DNA of 64,000 nucleotides from Bimastos eiseni (taxonomy: Eukaryota > Annelida > Clitellata > Crassiclitellata > Lumbricidae). The notes under the pieces are model-generated. The model was not told the origin of the DNA. It did not search any database and worked only from the letters and a program-made list of their open reading frames with translations. The position numbers were made by a program, and so were the translations under genes. Positions 24,141 through 35,730 of this stretch are shown here, piece by piece. Location: contig OY365811.1 of assembly GCA_959347315.1 (NCBI GenBank), positions 30,009,904 through 30,073,903 of the forward strand, written 5' to 3'. Numbering within the stretch: the stretch's first letter is position 1; each line of letters starts with the position of its first letter.

Positions 24141-24957
24141 GGGCCGTCCAAAAATGACGTCACGAGCCGATTTATGACGAGGGGAGGGTCGACGAAATGT
24201 GACGTCACATCATCAATTATATTAAACCCTTTTACTCAAATAAACAAATTCCGCTTAATTAACAGTAATTGCTTACCACAATTTTGCAACAAGAATTGGG
24301 ATTATTGCATTCGTAATTTTGAATTATTTATTTTTACACTCGGTGTCAATTTTGTAGTTGTCTCACTTTGGAAGTGAGACAGCCATTCTCTTATACACAT
24401 GGAAGCAGGAATCAATTATTTGGCTAGAACACACCAAACCACAGAGAGTCGCTGCACGGGGGCAACGTGAACTAATGGTAGTAAACGTAAATTAAGTACA
24501 TGAAGAGAGTGCAGGTTGGATAGACGAAGAAGAGCTGAATCTGAAAATTTTAGAATGGAATATCCACTGAACAGGATGATGAGGTCCAAGCTCTCCATGT
24601 TTATTCCATGAAGGAGCATTTTGCTTTTCCGTGGGAGAACGGAGAAGCATAATGTTTGGATTATTTCAAATTATTATCATCAAGCATTTTCTATGCATCT
24701 TGTGGAATGCATAGGCCTAATGAATGTAATAATTCTGCTTTCTCCAATTTTCATTGTTCTGCTATATAGCTTTAAGCATTTTTACAGTTCTAATTACCTT
24801 ATTTGAAAATTATAAGAAAATGCGCATATAACATTCTCGACATCTTTTGCAACAACTGCAGAGCTTTGTGAGCTTCATATTTAAGGGGTCACGACTTGTG
24901 ACGAGGGGAGTGGTCTAAATTGGTCAATAATTGTGTGACGTCATTTATGGACGGCCC
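24141..24957. mobile_element. DNA transposon relic with GGGCCGTCCA termini, 817 bp
   Basis: Left end GGGCCGTCCAAAAATGACGT and right end (reverse complement) GGGCCGTCCATAAATGACGT form 22-bp inverted repeats with one mismatch. TGACGAGGGGAG occurs just inside both ends. No clear target duplication. The termini are like those of ISL2EU/Harbinger-group elements. Confidence 0.7.
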
Positions 24958-25613
24958 ATTTCTAATCTATTTCACATTTTTCAAATATAAAAGGCTATTT
25001 ATACATGACTGTCATAGGCAGTCTAAAAACATTTTCTAATTTATTTAACTGTCGCAAATTGCTCAAAAACGTTATCAAAATTTGTGTTCGCCAATGTTTC
25101 TCGTTCAATGCTAAGAAGAGCAAGATCGCTGAGACGATCTTGTCTTTTTGAAGACCGCAAATAGGCCTACAACAAAATTAGCTTCAATTTGCTGAAGGAC
25201 CGCTCACAGCATGCAATTGGAACGGCAATTGTTAGAAAATCTGCAGTGAAATGCGTTGATTTGGAAATAGTAGCCTAATGAGTATAGGTGGGGGCGCTGC
25301 ATGAACGCAAAATACGCCTTGTGTCAGAAAAAAGCAAAAAATCATCAAAAATATTCCAACAACAATCTTTAACGAAATAAAATAACTTAAAATATTTAAC
25401 CAAATAATTGCATTTGCACGCATGATATGCAAGATTTGCACGTCTGCAATAGCATACATGCATGATGCAACCCTTAAGAGCCCAACAGAGTTGATCACAG
25501 ACCAGCAACGCTGTTTTCAACCTCATCGGGACGTAGGCATACTTAGATCTACTTAGTTCTATAGTTACTGTTTATTGATATTATCGAGACTCAGGACTGC
25601 TAATATTTTTTTG

Positions 25614-25850
25614 GTGTGGTACAGTGGCCGATCGGTTAGAGCGGTCAGCCCGTAACGTTCAGTGTGTGCTGAGCACACGTGGGTTCGACCCTCGTCCGGG
25701 GAGTCACTGTGTAGGGACCTTGAGCAAGTCCTTCGCACACAATTGCCCTGCATTACAACTGCAATTGCGCCGTCGAGGCGTGTGTATTCACTTCTGAGCA
25801 AACAATGTTGGAAGAAGGGCGACATCAAATTTCGGTAATAATAATAACAA
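25614..25850 (+). mobile_element. tRNA-derived SINE, family 1, copy 1
   Basis: The 5' part GTGGCCGATCGGTTAGAGCG resembles a tRNA A box and GGGTTCGACCC is a B box. The body (AGTCACTGTGTAGGGACC, then TTGAGCAAGTCCTTCGC) is shared with the copies at 41489 and 48062. The tail is TAATAATAATAA. This is the most complete copy. Confidence 0.85.
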
Positions 25851-25959
25851 CTAATATATGTTGCCCACTTTCCATAATTGAACATTTGTTGGCTAAAACC
25901 GATCTGTTTTCATTTTGCTTTTAAATTACAGTTTAAAATTGCGTACCATATTTCCAGCG

Positions 25960-26236
25960 CCAGCGCCGCCACTACTAAGTGACTATTATGGCGCCCCATA
26001 CGGACCATTAGTGATCACTGACTGATCAGTGGGTCCCGAGGGCGTCAAAATCATGTTTGACAACCTATTTTATTCAGGATATTTTGGGGGGGCGGCGCCA
26101 AAATTGAATCTTACTAACTTAGTTGGGATCAATTTGTTTGCATCAAAAAAAAACAAGAAATAGTTTTAATCCTCATTTTGGCGCCCCCTCCAACTGCCCC
26201 CCTGCCCCTCTGCCCCCCCTGCCCCCCCCCCCTAGC
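25960..26236. mobile_element. Possible hAT-type element end (CTAGCTACGACTC)
   Basis: A run of CCCCCCCTAGCTACGACTC resembles, in reverse complement, the GTGGCGTAGC(T/G)AGG terminus of the element at 57885-59693. GGCGCC-containing segments point inward on both sides (26095 and 26173). The other end was not located. Confidence 0.3.
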
Positions 26237-26455
26237 TACGACTCGGAGACTATAATGATGACGCTGATGTTAAGCTAAAAGAAGGGTGACCAATATATTT
26301 GCATGACTGCTCGTAAGACTAACCGGTCTCGTCATCTAGCGAATGCAATTTAAAGGTTTCTTAGATAGTTGAAAAACTTATTCGCTCAGATACTTTGACT
26401 GCAGACTCTAATTCAAAAGAAACATTGTAATAAATCACTTTAATTGGTTTTGCGT

Positions 26456-26716
26456 TTAATTCAGGAGGAATTCTAACGTGTTTATAAGTTCGTTAAAAGC
26501 GGCATTACGGTCATGAGGTCGTTGATCGCAGTAGACACCCGTTGTTATTAATCCTCTTTCGAATAAGTTGAAAATATGACGCGCGTCATTTAACGTCGGC
26601 GAAGGTCGAAATCGCACGATGCGATTTATATTTTTTGCGTGCCCTTTTGTTGAAATGGGCTGACGCATTGATAGAAAGTTAATTCTCAAGATGCAGGTTG
26701 AAAGTGAGGCACACAT
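26456..26716 (-). CDS. Unidentified 86-codon open frame
   Basis: The peptide ends HIFNLFERGLITTGVYCDQR then PHDRNAAFNELINTLEFLLN and has an even, protein-like composition unlike neighbouring chance frames. The DNA is richer in CpG than its surroundings. It abuts the left flank of the hAT-type element at 26759. No family recognised and no splice sites assigned. It could be a fragment of a mobile element's gene. Low confidence that it is expressed. Confidence 0.25.
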   Translation of the reverse strand: MCASLSTCILRINFLSMRQPISTKGHAKNINRIVRFRPSPTLNDARHIFNLFERGLITTGVYCDQRPHDRNAAFNELINTLEFLLN

Positions 26717-26758
26717 ATATTCTAATTATCTTTAGGCCCACAGTTACCGCATCTCATC

Positions 26759-27470
26759 TAGTGACCGACCGAAACCTTTTTTTACACTTACGGCCGAAAA
26801 CCAAAACGCCACTGAAATTGCCGTTTTTGGTTTCGGCCGAAAACGAAATGAAAACGAAACAGCACTGTCAGTTTCGGCCGAAAACGAATCCGAAATATAT
26901 ATATATATATATATATGTCAGCAAATAAATAAATATCATCATTACTAATGTGCAGACACTTATACATTATATATATTAAGCCTACATATGTTATATATAT
27001 ATATATTTATATGTATACAGCATATGCCGGCCGAAACTGTAATCGAGGAGCTTTCGGCTAAGAAGAGCAGATGAGGCGCTGCCTGAGGAAATATGATTCC
27101 AATTAGCCGGGTCATCCGACGCGGCTGAAAGCATTTCGACCCGGCTGAAGACATTTCGACACGACTGAAGGCACTTAGTCCTCTCCAGGTGGACAACATG
27201 AATTTCTATATTACCAAGGGAGAACTATATACTTTCAACTCAATGATAGCATGCTTATCATACCATACAGGAAGCGACTACGCGTGCCAGGCCGCACTAA
27301 GCTTACAGTTTCGGATGGTGCCGAAAAGGAACTTTGGTTTCGGCCGAAAACGAAACTGGAACGAAACTGCCCATACCAGTTTTGGCCGAAAACGAAAACG
27401 GCCCGAAATTGACAAATGGGTAGTTTCGACGCCGAAAACGATAACGATAACGAAATTCGGTCGTTCTCTA
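26759..27470. mobile_element. hAT-type non-autonomous element, 712 bp, exact 8-bp TSD
   Basis: Left end TAGTGACCGACCGAAAC and right end ATTCGGTCGTTCTCTA (reverse complement TAGAGAACGACCGAAT) are inverted. ATCTCATC is duplicated at 26751-26758 and 27471-27478. Both subterminal regions carry several TTTCGGCCGAAAACGAA motifs. A (TA)n tract lies inside at about 26897-26916 and another near 26993-27006. Confidence 0.88.
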
Positions 27471-28297
27471 ATCTCATCTCTCATCCGTTACTCACTTCAG
27501 CTGTTAATTCCTTAAAATTCATAGAATTTGAAGTTCTTACGTTGATGCAAAGCTGCCTTGTTGGCTCTCTGTACCCAGGGTGACCTCAGTTCCCGAATGG
27601 GTTTCTCTCCGCTCATCTGCCCATGGAATACTATTGGTTGCCTCATGCGCACTGCTAGCCTACTAGGTCCCAAACAAGGAGCTGTGCTCGTGTGGGTTCC
27701 TAAAGTTTGAACAGGCTTCCTCCCCCTTTTGTTGGAGCATCTACTCCTTTTGTGAATTTCGGAGTCACCTGAAGACTTTCTTGTTTTCAACGTAGCCCGC
27801 TGACTTTAGTCGGGATTTTGATCGGCGCTTTAAAAATGTTCAATTATAATTACTATGGCAAACCTCCTTTTCGTTCGCCTTCGAGCGCTTGCCTAGCTGC
27901 AGCAGGATACGGCAACACGCCCCGGGGAAGACTCCAATGACTCCTTCTATTCACTGGTACCACTCAGGAGGCCGAATTCGAAGCTTCCCCTCTTGCTAAA
28001 TGTCCGCATAGTAAGGCCTGGCTTTTTGGCACGCGTCTTCGCAACAGTTTCAACAGCGACAGGCCCCTTGACGGTCGATGGCAGGATCAGACGGCGAGGA
28101 AGTATATTTCGGCAGAAGAAGAAACACAGTCCGAAAAGTTTAACAACGTTTCTTCTCAACAGCAGCGAACAGAATACACGGATAGTTCGCACATCATCGA
28201 CTATACAGACTGAACTCGTACTAAAACTCAGACCCCGACTACGCACTCAACTCGACTGAATCCCAATCACAGACTGACTGCCGATGAACTCCAAACT

Positions 28298-28386
28298 CAG
28301 ACTGACTGACTGACTGACTGACTGACTGACTGACTGACTGACTGACTGACTGACTGACTGACTGACTGACTGACTGACTGACTGAC
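28298..28386. repeat. (GACT)n microsatellite
   Basis: About 22 tetranucleotide units. It is followed at 28425-28525 by four irregular copies of a CCCCCGGACCCTACAGAG-like motif. Confidence 0.95.
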
Positions 28387-28793
28387 ACAGAAATGCGCTC
28401 TTATTTATAGCCAAAAACCCTCCCACAGAGTCCCCCCGGACCCTACAGAGCCCCCGAACTCTACAGCCCGGGACCCTACAGAGTCCCCCCGGACCCTATT
28501 GCCCAAAGAGTTCCCCGGACTCTACATGCAATTAAGCACGCACAGCTAGAGACACGACAGGGGTACATAGAAAACCCCGTCAATGCGAGCAGACAAAGGC
28601 TCCCTAGCGGCAGACATACCCCACGACCCTTAGCGGCAAACAGACATAGCATGCAGATCAAAGGGCCGTGGCGGCATGGCAAAAGCGCCACATTACAATA
28701 TGGCCTGTCATCGTCGGATTTTTAAAACGTTACCTACAAGTAGGACGCAGGGCCCCAACTTATTCATGAGCTGGAGCGGCTGACGGCTGTGCA

Positions 28794-28892
28794 TAGAGAT
28801 TGCAATTCCGGACCATAATAAATTTTCAGGAATTTGTGCTTGAAAAATTCAGGAATTTCGGTATTTATGAAATTCCGGAATTGCAATCTCTA
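28794..28892. mobile_element. 99-bp hAT-type MITE, exact 8-bp TSD
   Basis: TAGAGATTGCAATTCCGG begins the element and its reverse complement ends it. GCTGTGCA is duplicated at 28786-28793 and 28893-28900. Most of the element can fold on itself (GAATTTC and GAAATTC near the centre). Confidence 0.9.
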
Positions 28893-29700
28893 GCTGTGCA
28901 TGTAACTTAGGCTATTCAGTATTGCCTCTATCGAGTTCAAACAGCAGAATTCTACGGACACCTGATGGCGCAACTGTTCCGTGAATAATGTTATTACGTC
29001 GGCAAGCGTTGGATTTCATATACAGTTTATGCATTCGCATAAAATGGCGGATTAGGGTTCCGTGTTTTCTATATTAACGCATTATAATTTTGTTATTCAA
29101 GTCAGCATTTCTGAGGCTAATCAATCCACGATTTTACAGCATTTGAGGTACTATGCCAGCAATTATTTACAGGTTGAAATTTGTCGTAGTACTGTGCTAC
29201 TGCTGTGCTCTTCGGATTACATGCAATGTCCATGTTGTCGAGGCCGTATAGTACTTCCGTTCTAGGGATTTGTATTGCAAGGCAGAGTGTTTAAGGCAGA
29301 GTGCTTATGCGGCCGAATACTCAATCAATCTGCGATCGAAGGTTTTTCACATTTGTTTAAGAACGACACTAACCCTAACCGATCCTCACGATGCGTAACC
29401 TGACCCTTACTGACAATCTTCACTCATATTAAAATAATTTAGATGTTTTTCGCTGTGCGCATGCGCTGAAGATGATTGCGCATGAACAATGGTCTTCACC
29501 CGCGGTCACAGAAGTAAAATTTTCTCGTATAGTGCGGACGAATTTTCGTTCAAAATATTTATCCTAATTGTTAGCACTAATAAACTGACACTTGTGTGTC
29601 ATCCCAGCCGTGTGCAGTAGAGGCTTTGACGACACTCTTATTACGTTTAGACTGAAAAGTGTATTGTCACGTTTCAGAGTTATGATACAGTAGTGTCGAT

Positions 29701-31689
29701 ATGAACAGAGGTGCGAAATACGGTGATCGTCGGAGCTGGGATCGCTACAACAGTCCAGAATACGACAGGCCTCCGGCAAAGCGCCGAGTTTACAGTGATG
29801 AACGGGCTCCCGAGTATTACACACAAGAAGTTTTCAGCAGCCTGCGTCTGAGTGACATCAATCCACTAATCCCAGATCAGGATGTTCGAGAGACGGTTTA
29901 CAAGGAGCTGAGAAGATTTGGTGAATTTAATGTAAAGTTTGCTCATACTGTTGATCGTCGACTTGTTTATGTGAATTTTGCGTATCCTGATGATGCATCT
30001 GTGGCAAAGCATGCTCTTGTCAATCGACTGTATCTTTTTGACAAACTTGTTTGTGTTGAGCCTGTTTTTCACAAGCAGCAACAGCAGCAGCAGCCTTTTC
30101 AGCGTTATGGCAATGGTAGTAAAGATCCATACTACCATCGTGGTGGGTCTCCATATTCAGGCTTTCCCAAACATTTTTCAGACCCCCGTGACACTTATCC
30201 ACAGCGATATGATAGTTTTGACGATGGCCAGTACCACAATTCTGTGCGTAAAGAGCAAAAGTTTCCATACCATATGAACCACATACCTCCTGAGGAGGAC
30301 GAGAAGGCTACACGCACGTTATTTGTTGGAAACATTGACCACGAAATTACACCAGATGAGCTGAGGAAGTATTTTGAACCTTATGGCCTTGTTGAGGATG
30401 TGAACATCAAGCACCCTCCTCAGGGAGGTGGACATCCATATGCTTTTGTGCGTTTCTTTCACCTGGACATGGCAAACCAGGCTAAAGTTAAAATGTCTGG
30501 ACAGATGATTGGTGGATTTCAATGCAAGATTGGTTATGGCAAACCTTCAGCAACTACCTGCATCTGGGTAGGTGGGCTTGGTTCCTGGGTCACCAGGTAC
30601 GAACTCAACAAAGAATTTGACCGTTTTGGAAACATCCTACGAACTGAATGGCCTTCAGGCTACACCTACGCATTCATTGAGTACGAGAACGTTGACGTTG
30701 CGAAGACTGCCATTCACGAGATGAGGGGCTTTATGTTTCGTGGTGCAAAACGCGGACTCAGAGTTGACTTTGCCGAAGCTAAGCAGATGGACGGGCCGCA
30801 GCCCGAGTCGGCTAAATCTTTCAGAAGAAACGAGGGTGAGCGGACATCGCACAAGAGGCAAAGTAGAAGTTATTCAAGGAGCTACTCTTCAGACGATGAT
30901 CTTGATTTAAAGTTGAAAAAGCGAAGTAGGAATGACTCGTCTGACAAACGCAAAAGCAGAAAGGAAAACAAGCGCAGTCGTAAGGCAAGATTGCGAGATG
31001 ACGTAAGCGAGGACTCCTTGCGACCAACCCGGAAGAAGAAACGTAGCCTGTCCTTCACCGATTCAGATTCGGTGAGCAGCAACTCAGAGGATGAACACGA
31101 ACTGAGAAAGAAAGAGAAGGTTTTCCAGATCGGAAATGTGGAAGCGGCCGAAACAGTTTTAGACTTGGCGCGCTGTTTGCCTGTGGTGTGGAGTGGATCG
31201 CTTGTGCTCAAAAACAGTTTGTTCTCCACCCGGATGCATCTCCTCCATGGCGACGTCCGCCTTGTGGACACGCTGATGAGAGATCCAACATCTACTGAAC
31301 GTCCTCTATTAAAGATCACTCAGCGCCTTCGAATGGACCCGCCAAAGCTGGAAGAGGTGGAGCGCAGGATCTCTCTGAGCGGAGCCGACGGATGGTGCGT
31401 TCTGCTTGTTATGCCAGGTTCTAGTGATTATGAAGAGGACGAGGATGATGATGGTTCTACACAGCAGAGGCCTCTAAAGAACCTTGTTTCCTATTTAAGA
31501 CAGAAAGATGCTGCAGGAGTTTTGTCGCTGCCGCCGAGTTCGAAACATGGATGTGAAACCGGGCTTTTGCATACATTTCCTCCTTGTGAATTTGCGCATC
31601 AATACTTGCTAAGATATGCACCACGACTTGTTGCCGACTTCATGAGTGAAGACCATATCATAGTATTTCTCGTTCGTGTGAACATTTGA
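29701..31689 (+). CDS. RBM15: RBM15/spenito-type RNA-binding protein (3 RRMs + SPOC), 662 aa, intronless
   Basis: One uninterrupted frame from an ATG (GTCGATATGAACAG) to TGA. RRM1 covers about residues 48-128 (LRLSDINPLIPD, RLVYVNFA). RRM2 covers about 203-280, with RNP2 LFVGNI and RNP1 YAFVRFF. RRM3 covers about 287-360 (CIWVGGL, YAFIEY). A basic Arg/Ser/Lys linker runs about 370-470. The SPOC domain covers about 480-660 (LPVVWSGSLVLKNSLF, GVLSLPPS, DHIIVFLVR). This order defines the RBM15/RBM15B/Nito group of the SPEN family. RBM15 proteins recruit the m6A methyltransferase complex through WTAP and act in the nucleus, including in X inactivation in mammals. The protein is shorter than human RBM15 (about 970 aa), mainly in the N-terminus and linker. 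Vertebrate RBM15B is also single-exon, so lack of introns need not mean a retrocopy. All domains look intact. Confidence 0.95.
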   Translation: MNRGAKYGDRRSWDRYNSPEYDRPPAKRRVYSDERAPEYYTQEVFSSLRLSDINPLIPDQDVRETVYKELRRFGEFNVKFAHTVDRRLVYVNFAYPDDASVAKHALVNRLYLFDKLVCVEPVFHKQQQQQQPFQRYGNGSKDPYYHRGGSPYSGFPKHFSDPRDTYPQRYDSFDDGQYHNSVRKEQKFPYHMNHIPPEEDEKATRTLFVGNIDHEITPDELRKYFEPYGLVEDVNIKHPPQGGGHPYAFVRFFHLDMANQAKVKMSGQMIGGFQCKIGYGKPSATTCIWVGGLGSWVTRYELNKEFDRFGNILRTEWPSGYTYAFIEYENVDVAKTAIHEMRGFMFRGAKRGLRVDFAEAKQMDGPQPESAKSFRRNEGERTSHKRQSRSYSRSYSSDDDLDLKLKKRSRNDSSDKRKSRKENKRSRKARLRDDVSEDSLRPTRKKKRSLSFTDSDSVSSNSEDEHELRKKEKVFQIGNVEAAETVLDLARCLPVVWSGSLVLKNSLFSTRMHLLHGDVRLVDTLMRDPTSTERPLLKITQRLRMDPPKLEEVERRISLSGADGWCVLLVMPGSSDYEEDEDDDGSTQQRPLKNLVSYLRQKDAAGVLSLPPSSKHGCETGLLHTFPPCEFAHQYLLRYAPRLVADFMSEDHIIVFLVRVNI

Positions 31690-33134
31690 TTTCATTAAGG
31701 ATTGATCATATGGGCGATCATGCTGTTGCCAGGTTTGTTAAGTTCTTAGAGATTTTAGCAACAGCTGATGCTGATAGAATGTTTTGAGAACATTGTGCAA
31801 TTGCTGCTTGCATTGAATTGTTGCAAAAGTTCTTTTAAATGATATAGTGTCACACTTGACAGCCTGAGTGAAATTTTGGGCTTTCCTTTGTGTCACTGCT
31901 TTCCAAGGCTAAAGAAATTCTTGCACGGACCCTCTATGCGATCCAATTTAGGTCTTTATGCTCTCAAAATATCTCATCCAATTTGTACAGAGTAAGAATT
32001 CTTAATTTCAGAATTGTTCAAAGTAAATTGAAGAATTAAGTCTTTTGCAAGATGGAAAGAATTTATGGATTTGCAATTTTACACAAGCAGTTTGCTGTTC
32101 TTCCACAATATAACATGACATGCTGTATGACAAAATTGTTGAAATTTTACAAAAACCTGTCTGGAATAAAATATATTTGGATTGGGTAAGTTGTGGGATT
32201 GATTGCTTGGCAGGCTTATTGTCATTACGGTGAGCATTCAAACATGTTTTATCTTGCTATACTTTTCTTGTGTTTTTTCATAGACTTTTTGCAATCAAAT
32301 GTGCCTTTAAATTTTTTTTTGTAACCGGTTTGACTGATTTCTGTGTGAGTGACAGTTGAAGGTTTTGTAAAATCACTTTCTTGCCACTGATATTCATTGC
32401 ACTTGTATCTTCTGCCATCTTAGCTGTTGCATCAGAAGTTTGCTTGGACCTGACCTGATGTTCTGGGCTCAGTTTTTCTTATGTCTTAGTCGAAGCTAAC
32501 TTGACTTTTGTAGCAGAATTGAGTTTAAAGTATTCTGTCTTACTTTCTTTTTAACCATTCTTCGTTCTCTGTGTTTGGGTTACCAGATCGCTTGTTCCGT
32601 CTGTCATGACTTTGAAGTTTGATGTAATTGGTCTTGTTCTTTTATAGCTCAGGACTCTTTGCCCAAAAGGGTTCTGTTACATTTGTAACACCTACTTTTT
32701 CTGTTTTTGAGTTGGGTGCTTCTGTGGATGGAAGTTGCATACATTGGATGCATATTTATAATATGAATTGATTGCTCCCTGGTTCTGATCTGTTTTTGGC
32801 TTATAATTTATGATATTGGAAAGCAGTGACTAATATTTTACAGTTTATCAATGCTAATAAGAAATAAAACTTTGCATTCATTTGTGACTAGAACAGATGT
32901 GAGACATGATTTCCTAACAGAATTAAGCAAAAGTTATGATAGAAGTGTTTGTTTTCAGAAGATCTATAATTTTTGGTTTTGGCTAAGAATTCAGAAATGA
33001 CGAAAAAACACAGATGAGTTTAATGAGGTTGGTTAAATGTGCATGTTTGAATTGGAATTTCACTCTGCTGCAGTGTTTCTTGTGGTTAGAAATTTGTCTG
33101 TAGCAGAAATGTGTATTTTCTGATGAACAATAAA
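31690..33134 (+). other. RBM15 3' UTR region with several polyadenylation signals
   Basis: AATAAA occurs at 32165-32170, 32863-32868 and 33129-33134 in a T-rich non-coding stretch. The last is followed by GTTGTTTCATTGTTCAAG, a plausible GU-rich element. Further AATAAA sites lie near 33583 and 33816 in two similar contexts (AATGAAATAAACT). Which is used cannot be decided here. Confidence 0.5.
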
Positions 33135-35635
33135 ATTTTGAAAATATGTTGTTTCATTGTTCAAGTTTTGTTTAAAAATTTAAGTATAAATAGATGCGAG
33201 ACTTAAATAGATCTGTTGAGTTTGTACGTTGCAGCATAGAATGGGATTTTCTATCACTTCATTATTATTCGTTGCATTCTCTTAACACTCAAGCATTTTA
33301 ACAAATACAAAAGTGCAGTGTTTAACATACTTCAGATAACTGATCCACAGTTAATTACATGAGATGATATTTAATAACCAGTAGTATTTAGATACCAAAT
33401 GGCTTTTAAAATATTTAGTTATTTGTATATGGTTTTTACCACTACCTGGTTTTCTTTACCTCTGGCAAAAATGAAATGAGTATCTGTGTGCTTGTACATA
33501 TCTTTTGATGAACCTCTGTACATGAAATTGCTGCTATGAAGTGCATTGCTATACCTTAGGACAGATTCAAAGTTGTAATGAAATAAACTCTTGGTTTACT
33601 CCAAATTTACTGTGAATATAGAATCAGTAAGTAATATTATGTCATTTGAGATATGTCCTTGTCATCTAGTTACAAAGTCAAGTTTAATTTGTGACTATTT
33701 GAGAATTGTCATTTATAATGTCTTTGGGGCACAGATTAACTTTATGAGCAAAAATGTAGACAATAAGTCTTGTAAAACACTTGGTATTTGAGGGTCATTC
33801 AAAGCTATAATGAAATAAACTGTGTTAAGGACTCACAATGTTGGGGAGGGAAGGATAATGATAATGCAGACAAATGGAGGGTTTACGCTCAAAATGAAAA
33901 CACCTATCTCTAATTTTACAGACCCTTGAGTACAGAACGTTTTTAGTATAAATTTGCCTCACTAGCAAAGTTCCCTGCTTGATCATCATGGTAGCTGAAT
34001 CACGGCTTTAGTACTTCTTCAGCTGTATGACACCAATTGTTTTTCATTATTTTTTTTAGGTGGTTTGGTAGCAAGTCTTGCCTATGTGTTTTCCTGTTAT
34101 GTTTACCTATGGGATTGTAACTTGTCGGTTACCACATGTGGACTACTTGTCAAGCCATGTTTCTCATGCAGAATTAATGTATAATTATTGGATTGCTGTA
34201 TTTGTTCCTGTGCTTCAGCCAGAATATCCTTCAGCACTACACTTTTTGAGAACTATTGTGAAGGAGACCCTATGCTCGTAAATTTATATAGCGCCTGTTG
34301 CAGATAAACCTATCACAGCATTGTGTTACCATATATGGTATGCATTTGTATACGTTTAAGTTTTAATGTTAATTTGTCGTTTACGGTTTACCAGTAGTTA
34401 CATTAAATTACGAACTTTGTAATTATGTTAAGCTTATAATTATGGTTACAAGTTTTGGTATAGTATACTTTAGTGTACTATAATTATAGTTTGTAAGAAT
34501 TTGTTTGCTCATAAATACTGTTCTTGGGTTGACTTTAATTACTAATAGCTCTATGACAGCTGTAATCAAATGGTTTTGTCGGCTTTGGTTATAACTGACG
34601 AATAGTAACAGCTTTAAACCCACGACTAATTTTATTGTTTTGACATCTGCAGACAACACTTTCAGTTTTCGATTGACTTGTCGTATTGGCAAGATTTACT
34701 GATTTAAAGTAAGTTCGTCCTGTTTGGAGTGCCATTCATGTGTGTTTGCTTCAGCCAAAAATCCTTCCATCTCTGGACGATCTTTGAGGTGAAGTTGATT
34801 GCGGTGTGTAAATTCTACTGTACACATCAGGAGAGAGATAGAGAGACGGTCTGTTGGTTTGCAATCTTTGTGTATATTCATTTTGAGTATATTTCATTTC
34901 TGTGTGTTTTCTAAATCAGTCCAAAATCAGTCCTAAATCAGTATTCTTTAAATTCCCAGTTCCAATTTAGATTTTCTTTCACTAGGCGGCTGGCACCAAA
35001 CTTATTGAAAAAGCTACATGTTGTTCTGTTGTGAAATACCTGTTGTTCTTCCAACAGTTATTTCATAAAGTATCAGGCCAACGTACTCGTGTAATAAATA
35101 GGCCTATTATTATAATCAATATACACTATGTACGGAAATAGATGCCCCTTGGGCAATACGAAAATAACTACTAAATATTCATTGATTTTATAAATTCCAA
35201 AAACATTTTAATCCTGGCATAACATAAATATCTAATACTGGCTATATATAAAAAGTCCTTGTTTATGGGGGCCTATTTCTTTAGCTAAGCATGTCTTGAC
35301 TACACTGTTGCACATGAATGACATTGTTTTTGAAGTAAAGTACCAGGTGTAGGTATGCAGATTATTGGACAAGTTCTTGCACTTAATTTATTTATTATTT
35401 AAGATGGTTCTAGGAAACCATTGAATTAGAACAAGACATGTGACAACAAGCTTTGTATTGTTACCATTTAGCTTGTTATGGATGATAATCGAAACATCAT
35501 GAAAAATTGGACTTTGTGCAGAATGTGTAGGGCCAGCACTGTGTGGTTGTGTGGGGCAAGTGTATAAATCAAATAAGGCTAAAACAGGTCACAAATCCTC
35601 TGCCACTTTTGCATAATTTGTACCACAGTCTTCTG

Positions 35636-35730
35636 CATACGCGGTGGTCAAGTGGTTAGCGTACTGAAATGTCAGCCGAGTGGTCAGATTTTAAATTCTC
35701 GCGAGGGTATAAATCTATGACTAAATTTCT
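35636..35730 (+). mobile_element. Possible tRNA-derived SINE fragment
   Basis: GCGGTGGTCAAGTGGTTAGCG resembles a tRNA 5' half with an A box. The expected B box (AAATTCTCGCGAGGG) is degraded. A single copy. Confidence 0.35.

Larger units (their letters stand above)
20507..29700. other. Gene-poor spacer between the divergent OVCA2 and RBM15 genes
   Basis: No host gene recognised. It is filled by Harbinger-like and hAT-like elements, LINE and SINE copies and simple repeats. The last ~300 bp before 29701, with the TTAGGG-like block at 29360-29430, should hold the RBM15 5' UTR and promoter; no TATA box stands out. Confidence 0.6.

Noticed and set aside
25614..25700. Functional tRNA gene
   Set aside because: The A and B boxes continue into a SINE body shared with two other loci; no complete cloverleaf.
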